Assembly: GCF_003944765.1 (NCBI RefSeq)
Contig: NZ_RWIU01000004.1
Location: 434,001-498,000 of the forward strand
Direction: 5' to 3'
Length of the DNA: 64,000 nt
Source: Hymenobacter perfusus
Lineage (GTDB): Bacteria; Bacteroidota; Bacteroidia; Cytophagales; Hymenobacteraceae
Within the stretch, counting starts at the first letter, position 1. Each line of letters begins with the position of its first letter. A model generated the notes under the pieces. The model worked only from the letters and a program-made list of their open reading frames with translations. It was not told the origin of the DNA and did no database searches. Positions 59,829 through 64,000 of this stretch are shown here, piece after piece. The translations under genes were made by a program, and so were the position numbers.

Positions 59829-60866
59829 TTACAACTTCACCATCTCACTATTGATACTCCGCACGAGGCCTGGGCCTTCGTAGATGAAACCAGTGTAGAG
59901 CTGAAGCAGGCAGGCACCGGCCTCCAGTTTCTCGCGCGCATCGGCGGCCGAGTGGATGCCGCCGACGCCGATGATGGGCAGCTGGCCCCGGCTGTGCTGG
60001 CTCAGGTAACGGATTACCTCGGTGGCGCGCCGGCGTAGCGGTCGGCCGCTCAGGCCGCCCGCGCCCAGGGCCGTTACCCGCGCTTCCGGAGTGGTAAGGC
60101 CGGCCCGGCTGATGGTGGTATTGGTGGCGACCAGGCCGCTTAGGTTGGTTTCGCGGGCGATGAGCAGAATGTCGTCGAGCTGGGTGTCGGTGAGGTCGGG
60201 GGCTATTTTGAGCAGCAGCGGCCGGGGCACGGGCAGCGCCTGATTGCGCTCCTGCACCTGCTGCAACAGCCGGATTAGTGGCTCCCGCTCTTGCAGCTGC
60301 CGCAGGCCCGGCGTATTTGGCGACGATACGTTCACCACAAAGTAATCGACCACCTCGTGCAGGGCCTCCACGCAGGCCACGTAGTCGTGGGCCGCCAGCT
60401 CGTTGGGCGTGTCCTTGTTCTTGCCGATGTTACCCCCGATAATCAGGTGCTGGTTGCGGCGCTGGCGCAGGCGGGCGGCAGCGGCCTCGGCCCCGTGGTT
60501 GTTGAAGCCCATCCGGTTCACCAGGGCCGCATCCTGGGGCAGCCGGAACAGGCGCGGAGTCGGGTTGCCGGGCTGGGGGCGGGGCGTCACAGTACCAATT
60601 TCCACGAATCCGAAGCCCAGCGCGCCCAGCTCGTCGGTCAGCTCGGCATTCTTATCGAAGCCGGCCGCCAGCCCCACGGGGTTTCGGAACCGTAGCCCCA
60701 GCACATCGCGCTCCAGGTTCGGGTGCTGGAAATCGTAGAGCCCCCGCAACGCCGCCGCCGCCCCCGGCAGCCGGTAGGCCCGCTTCAGGTTGTCAAATAC
60801 CAGATGATGAGCCTTCTCCGCATCCAGGCGAAAAAGCAGGGGCTTAACCAGGGAGTCGTATATCAC
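59829..60866 (-). CDS. pyrD: Dihydroorotate dehydrogenase (quinone), class 2
   Basis: 345 aa FMN enzyme that oxidises dihydroorotate to orotate in pyrimidine synthesis and reduces quinone at the inner membrane. The N-terminal membrane-associating helices (MIYDSLVKPLLFRLDAEKAH) identify class 2. GLAAGFDKNAEL near residue 65, MGFNNHGAEAA near 117, NVSSPNTPGLRQL near 178 (catalytic serine) and LKIAPDLTD near 220 are all present. Its last codons (SEMVKL) derive from the intergenic GTGAAGTT-type repeat. Convergent with the DUF2306-like gene. Confidence 0.97.
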   Translation of the reverse strand: MIYDSLVKPLLFRLDAEKAHHLVFDNLKRAYRLPGAAAALRGLYDFQHPNLERDVLGLRFRNPVGLAAGFDKNAELTDELGALGFGFVEIGTVTPRPQPGNPTPRLFRLPQDAALVNRMGFNNHGAEAAAARLRQRRNQHLIIGGNIGKNKDTPNELAAHDYVACVEALHEVVDYFVVNVSSPNTPGLRQLQEREPLIRLLQQVQERNQALPVPRPLLLKIAPDLTDTQLDDILLIARETNLSGLVATNTTISRAGLTTPEARVTALGAGGLSGRPLRRRATEVIRYLSQHSRGQLPIIGVGGIHSAADAREKLEAGACLLQLYTGFIYEGPGLVRSINSEMVKL

Positions 60867-60879
60867 GCCGCAAAAGTAA

Positions 60880-60958
60880 TGGTGATTTAGTGAGTTGGTG
60901 ATTTAGCGAGTGTACTGCTTGCGTGGTGTAAACAGACAGTAAACTCACTAAATCACCA
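60880..60958. repeat. Inverted TGGTGATTTAGTGAGTT repeat between pyrD and comM
   Basis: TGGTGATTTAGTGAGTT (60880-60896) recurs inverted with 17 perfect pairs in 60941-60958; a second imperfect unit lies in 60897-60910. It belongs to the same general GTGA-rich repeat type as 32582 and 59608. Confidence 0.75.
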
Positions 60959-60959
60959 C

Positions 60960-62498
60960 TCACCCCGCCCAGCCTTCCCGGTCGAGGCTGCGGTACTGGA
61001 TGGCTTCGGCCAGGTGGGGGAGCTGAATTTCTTTGGAGGCGGCCAGATCGGCAATGGTGCGGGAAACCTTCAGGATCCGGTCGTAGGCGCGGGCCGAGAG
61101 GCCGAGGCGCTCCATGGCCGTTTTGAGCAGGGTGATGCCGGCCGCGTCAATCCGGCAGATGTCCTTCACCATCTGGGACGGCATCATGGCGTTGGAGTGG
61201 ATGTCGGGAAACTCCCGGAACCGTTCATTCTGCCGCTGCCGGGCCTGTTCCACCCGCTCCTGAATGGTGCGGCTGTCCTCGGCGCGGCGGGTTTCCGTCA
61301 TCTGGTCGAACGTAACGGGCGTGACTTCCACGTGCAGATCAATGCGGTCCAGCAGCGGGCCGCTTACTTTGTTGAGGTAGCGCTGCACCACGCCGGGGCC
61401 GCACACGCACTCTTTTTCGGGGTGATTGTAGTAGCCACACGGGCAGGGGTTCATGCTGGCAATGAGCATGAAGTTGGCCGGAAAATCGATGCTGAGCTTG
61501 GCCCGCGAAATGGTCACGCGGCGCTCCTCCAGCGGCTGGCGCATCACCTCCAGCACCGTGCGCTTGAACTCCGGCAGCTCATCCAGAAACAGCACGCCGT
61601 TATGGGCCAGGGAAATTTCGCCCGGCTGCGGATTACCGCCCCCGCCCACCAGGGCCACGTCGGAAATAGTGTGATGGGGGCTGCGAAAAGGTCGGGTGTT
61701 GATCAGCGACGCATTAGCTCCGAGCTTACCTGCCACCGAGTGAATCTTGGTGCTTTCCAGGGCCTCCTGCATGTTCAGGGCCGGCAGAATACCGGGGAGG
61801 CGCTTGGCCAGCATGGTTTTGCCCGCGCCGGGCGGCCCGATCATGATGACGTTGTGGCCGCCGGCCGCCGCAATTTCCAGGGCGCGCTTGATGTTTTCCT
61901 GGCCCTGCACGTCGGCAAAATCGGCGGCGTACTGGTTGGCCGCCTGCTGAAAAAGGTCACGCGTGTCCATCACCACCGGCGCAATATCCAGCCGACCTTC
62001 CAGGAAATCCACGGCCTCCTGCATACTATCCACCGGAATAACATCCAGGTTATTGACAATGGCAGCTTCCTGGGCGTTTTCGCGGGGCAGAATAAAGCCT
62101 TTAAAGCCTTCCTTGCGGGCCTGAATGGCAATGGGCAACACGCCCCGAATCGGCCGCAACGCCCCATCCAGCGCCAGCTCGCCCATAATCACGTACTCCG
62201 GGAGCCGCTCGGTCGTCAGCTGCTGGGAGGCGTGCAGAATGCCCAGCCCGATGGGCAGATCGTAAGCGGAGCCTTCCTTGCGGATATCGGCCGGGGCCAT
62301 GTTCACGACCACCTTGGTGCGCGGCATCCGGTAGCCCCGGAACTTGAGGGCCGCTTCCACCCGCTGCTGGCTTTCCTTGATGGCATTATCGGGCAGGCCC
62401 ACCACAAAAAAACCGGTGCCCTGCGAAACGACGACTTCAATGGTAATAGTATAGGCGTTAACCCCTTGCACGGCCGAGCCGAAGGTTTTGGTAAGCAT
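60960..62498 (-). CDS. comM: YifB/ComM-family Mg-chelatase-like AAA ATPase
   Basis: 512 aa. The N-terminal Lon-protease-like domain (about 1-170) starts MLTKTFGSAVQGVNAYTI. The AAA+ core carries Walker A MIGPPGAGKTMLAKRLPGIL near 218 and Walker B GVLFLDELPEF near 300, with a zinc-type cysteine cluster CPCGYYNHPEKECVC near 350. The C-terminal Mg-chelatase domain ends in AYDRILKVSRTIADLA. ComM is a hexameric helicase that promotes branch migration during natural transformation. Bacteroidota role inferred. Confidence 0.95.
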   Translation of the reverse strand: MLTKTFGSAVQGVNAYTITIEVVVSQGTGFFVVGLPDNAIKESQQRVEAALKFRGYRMPRTKVVVNMAPADIRKEGSAYDLPIGLGILHASQQLTTERLPEYVIMGELALDGALRPIRGVLPIAIQARKEGFKGFILPRENAQEAAIVNNLDVIPVDSMQEAVDFLEGRLDIAPVVMDTRDLFQQAANQYAADFADVQGQENIKRALEIAAAGGHNVIMIGPPGAGKTMLAKRLPGILPALNMQEALESTKIHSVAGKLGANASLINTRPFRSPHHTISDVALVGGGGNPQPGEISLAHNGVLFLDELPEFKRTVLEVMRQPLEERRVTISRAKLSIDFPANFMLIASMNPCPCGYYNHPEKECVCGPGVVQRYLNKVSGPLLDRIDLHVEVTPVTFDQMTETRRAEDSRTIQERVEQARQRQNERFREFPDIHSNAMMPSQMVKDICRIDAAGITLLKTAMERLGLSARAYDRILKVSRTIADLAASKEIQLPHLAEAIQYRSLDREGWAG

Positions 62499-62570
62499 AA
62501 ATAGAGAGGGTAGAAATGTGTCGGAGGGAAGATAGGCAGAAGTTGAAACAGAAATAGGGTAAGCATAAAA

Positions 62571-62680
62571 AGAACTGTCATCCTGAGCGGAGCGAAAGAT
62601 CTTACCTGGTCAGGACGGCCCTTGGAACGGGCTATTTCGGCTTAAGTAAGATCCTTCGCTCCGCTCAGGATGACAGTTCT
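62571..62680. repeat. Inverted repeat of the ACTGTCATCCTGAGCGGAGC family
   Basis: Arms 62571-62605 and 62646-62680 match at 34 of 35 positions around a 40-nt centre. The arm sequence is the same family as 39187-39277. The stem ends 17 bases past the gmhA stop and may help end its transcript. Confidence 0.9.
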
Positions 62681-62697
62681 TCGGGAGTTCAACTCTG

Positions 62698-63291
62698 TTA
62701 ATTCTCTGCGTCCACCAGCTGCTCGATGAGCATAATCATAATGTGGATGGCCTTGATGTGGATTTCCTGAATCCGGTCGGCGTAGCCGGTGTGCGGGGCC
62801 CGGATTTCCACGTCGCTGAGGCTGGCGAGCGGGCCGCCGTCCTTGCCGGTCAGGCTGATGACCTGCATCCCGGCGGCGCGGGCGGCCTCGGCGGCCCGCA
62901 GAATGTTGGGCGAGTGGCCGCTGGTGCTGATGGCCAGCAGCACGTCGCCGGGGCGGCCCAGGGCCTCTACAAAGCGGCTGAACACGTAATCATAGCCGAA
63001 ATCATTGGCCACGCAGCTCATGTGCGAGGCTTCGGTGAGGGCAATGGCGGCTAGGGCGCGACGGTTCTGGCGGTAGCGGCCCGAGAGTTCCTCGGCAAAA
63101 TGCTGGGCGTCGCACAGGGAGCCGCCGTTGCCGCAGGTCAGGACTTTGCCGCCTTGGCGGAGGCTGGCGGCTACCAGCCGGGCGGCCTGCTCAATGGCCT
63201 GCAGGTTGGCCGGATTCTGCACGAACCGGTCGAGGACGGACTGGGCCTCGGTAAGCTCGGCGCGGATAAGATCAGTAAGCGAAGCGGACAC
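62698..63291 (-). CDS. gmhA: SIS-domain sedoheptulose-7-phosphate isomerase (GmhA-like)
   Basis: 197 aa SIS fold. [20 protein letters not shown] near residue 53 and [16 protein letters not shown] near 118 form the sugar-phosphate site, followed by [15 protein letters not shown] with the zinc/catalytic His region. GmhA converts sedoheptulose 7-phosphate to heptose 7-phosphate, the first step to LPS core heptose. No other heptose gene is in the window. It lies 15 bp after the 63307 gene, so the two are probably one operon. Confidence 0.9.
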   Translation of the reverse strand: MSASLTDLIRAELTEAQSVLDRFVQNPANLQAIEQAARLVAASLRQGGKVLTCGNGGSLCDAQHFAEELSGRYRQNRRALAAIALTEASHMSCVANDFGYDYVFSRFVEALGRPGDVLLAISTSGHSPNILRAAEAARAAGMQVISLTGKDGGPLASLSDVEIRAPHTGYADRIQEIHIKAIHIMIMLIEQLVDAEN

Positions 63292-63306
63292 GGGGAGAAA
63301 AACGGG

Positions 63307-63708
63307 TTAGGCCAGCGGCTGGTTGGCGGCGTCGGTAGGAGGGATGATTGGCGCGGAGGCCGTAGCTACGTAGCCTTCGGGCAGGGTGGTGGTACCGGTG
63401 CGGGGCGCGCCCAGCGGCCGGTCGGGGCGCTGCTCCAGCTGGTGGTCGTAGAGGCGGGCTTTCAGCTCGTTGATTTTACCCTCGCGGGCGGCCACGTCGC
63501 GACGCAGTAAGGTGCTGTCGAGGTTTTCGGTGATGAGCTGGAGGCCCAGCAGTACCACGGCCGCCACCAGTAACCCGAAGTACAGGCTTTCGGGCGAACC
63601 AGCCATGCCGGCAAAGCTGCTCTTTACGGATGGCAGCAGCAGGACCAGCAAAGCCAGCAGCAGGAAAACCATCACCAGAATTGTAACCAGACGTTTGAGA
63701 GCGAGCAT
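63307..63708 (-). CDS. Two-helix membrane protein with short coiled coil, unknown
   Basis: 133 aa with two transmembrane helices (LVTILVMVFLLLALLVLLLP and LYFGLLVAAVVLLGLQLI), then a charged helix (DSTLLRRDVAAREGKINELK) and a Pro/Thr-rich tail. This resembles small membrane proteins found before gmhA in Hymenobacter, as far as I recall. It may scaffold an envelope process; nothing more can be said. Confidence 0.75.
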   Translation of the reverse strand: MLALKRLVTILVMVFLLLALLVLLLPSVKSSFAGMAGSPESLYFGLLVAAVVLLGLQLITENLDSTLLRRDVAAREGKINELKARLYDHQLEQRPDRPLGAPRTGTTTLPEGYVATASAPIIPPTDAANQPLA

Positions 63709-63818
63709 GAGCGAAGAGAGGTTGTGGTGGAAAGAAATCAGCTCATCATACGACGAAGCCCGGTTTTGGGACTAAATATAGACTTTTGATAGTGCTTTGA
63801 GCAGTTCCGGGGGTGAAC

Positions 63819-64000
63819 TTAGGCCAAGGCCGCGTTGGTGGTCTGCATCATGTTCAGGCGCTGGTAGAGGCCGCTTTGGCGCAATAGCTCGTCGTGGGTG
63901 CCGCGCTCCACAATGCGGCCGTGCTGGAGCACCACAATCTCGTCGGCGTGCTGCACGGTGCTCAGGCGGTGGGCAATGACGAGGCTGGTGCGGTTCTGCA
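63819..64000 (-). CDS. ABC exporter, C-terminal part (runs off the window)
   Basis: The last 60 codons of a minus-strand gene: [20 protein letters not shown] (the H-loop of the ATPase) followed by [18 protein letters not shown] and a short tail ending TTNAALA at the TAA (63821-63819). This is the end of an ABC transporter ATP-binding domain, most like the MsbA/lipid- or drug-exporter half-transporters with fused membrane domain. The start lies beyond 64000, so substrate and full architecture cannot be judged. Confidence 0.88.
   Translation of the reverse strand, partial: QNRTSLVIAHRLSTVQHADEIVVLQHGRIVERGTHDELLRQSGLYQRLNMMQTTNAALA

Noticed and set aside
59607..60038. 143-codon plus-strand frame
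   Set aside because: Begins in the intergenic repeat and terminator and runs antisense into pyrD.

Overview
The window comes from a Bacteroidota genome, most likely Hymenobacter or a close relative (Cytophagales). I infer this from the high GC, the gliding lipoproteins GldB and GldD, the mutY-ssb-gldD neighbourhood, promoters of the Bacteroidota type (TTG-N19-TAnnTTTG), several PorT-type outer-membrane barrels, DUF6799, DUF6150 and NlpE-like proteins, and sparse Shine-Dalgarno sequences. I saw no rRNA, tRNA, CRISPR array, transposase or prophage.

Layout. 0-5.4 kb: acyl-CoA dehydrogenase, glutamate-type dehydrogenase and a secreted propeller-like protein. 5.8-14.3 kb: housekeeping block with recG, gldD, ssb and mutY on the minus strand, then HU, a TPR protein, a 29-aa ribosomal-type peptide and RNase E/G on the plus strand. 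14.4-24.6 kb: hybrid histidine kinase and LytTR regulator, gldB, a GT4 glycosyltransferase, nth and an ECF sigma factor with an overlapping small partner. 24.7-30.4 kb: MFS exporter, NlpE-like lipoprotein, a C2H2-finger-like protein, an alpha/beta hydrolase lacking its serine, and an SGNH hydrolase. 30.5-34.7 kb: a minus-strand cluster of a membrane-anchored actin-fold (ASKHA) protein, two coiled-coil proteins, a helical protein and an array of 21-bp repeats. 35.1-36.0 kb: an AT-rich TIR-domain gene. 36.2-43.7 kb: uvrA, a TspO-like gene between two inverted palindromic elements, tpiA, a split OmpA lipoprotein and prmA. 43.9-49.1 kb: a 1739-aa exported protein with a lysine-rich tail. 49.4-55.0 kb: plsY, then a patchwork of small, broken or duplicated genes (immunity protein, DUF2199, fragments of plsY and of the M20 dipeptidase), then the intact dipeptidase and an AT-rich stretch. 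55.1-64 kb: three PorT-type barrels, a PagL-like deacylase, pyrD, comM, gmhA and the end of an ABC exporter.

How the genes relate. Most of the window is ordinary chromosome: DNA repair and recombination (recG, mutY, nth, ssb, uvrA), RNA turnover, central metabolism and envelope functions. gldB and gldD point to gliding and type IX secretion. The accessory signal lies in three places: the ASKHA/coiled-coil cluster (30.5-34.7 kb), the TIR gene beside it, and the plsY-dipeptidase patchwork (50.0-51.8 kb). Several families of palindromic intergenic repeats run through the whole window.

Four reading-frame oddities deserve checking against raw reads: an OmpA lipoprotein split at an A9 tract that also forms a canonical -1 slippery site, a DUF2199 gene frameshifted at an A4 run, a small lipoprotein cut by one in-frame TAA, and an alpha/beta hydrolase whose GxSxG serine is glycine. 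All family assignments come from reading motifs by eye; no database search was run.
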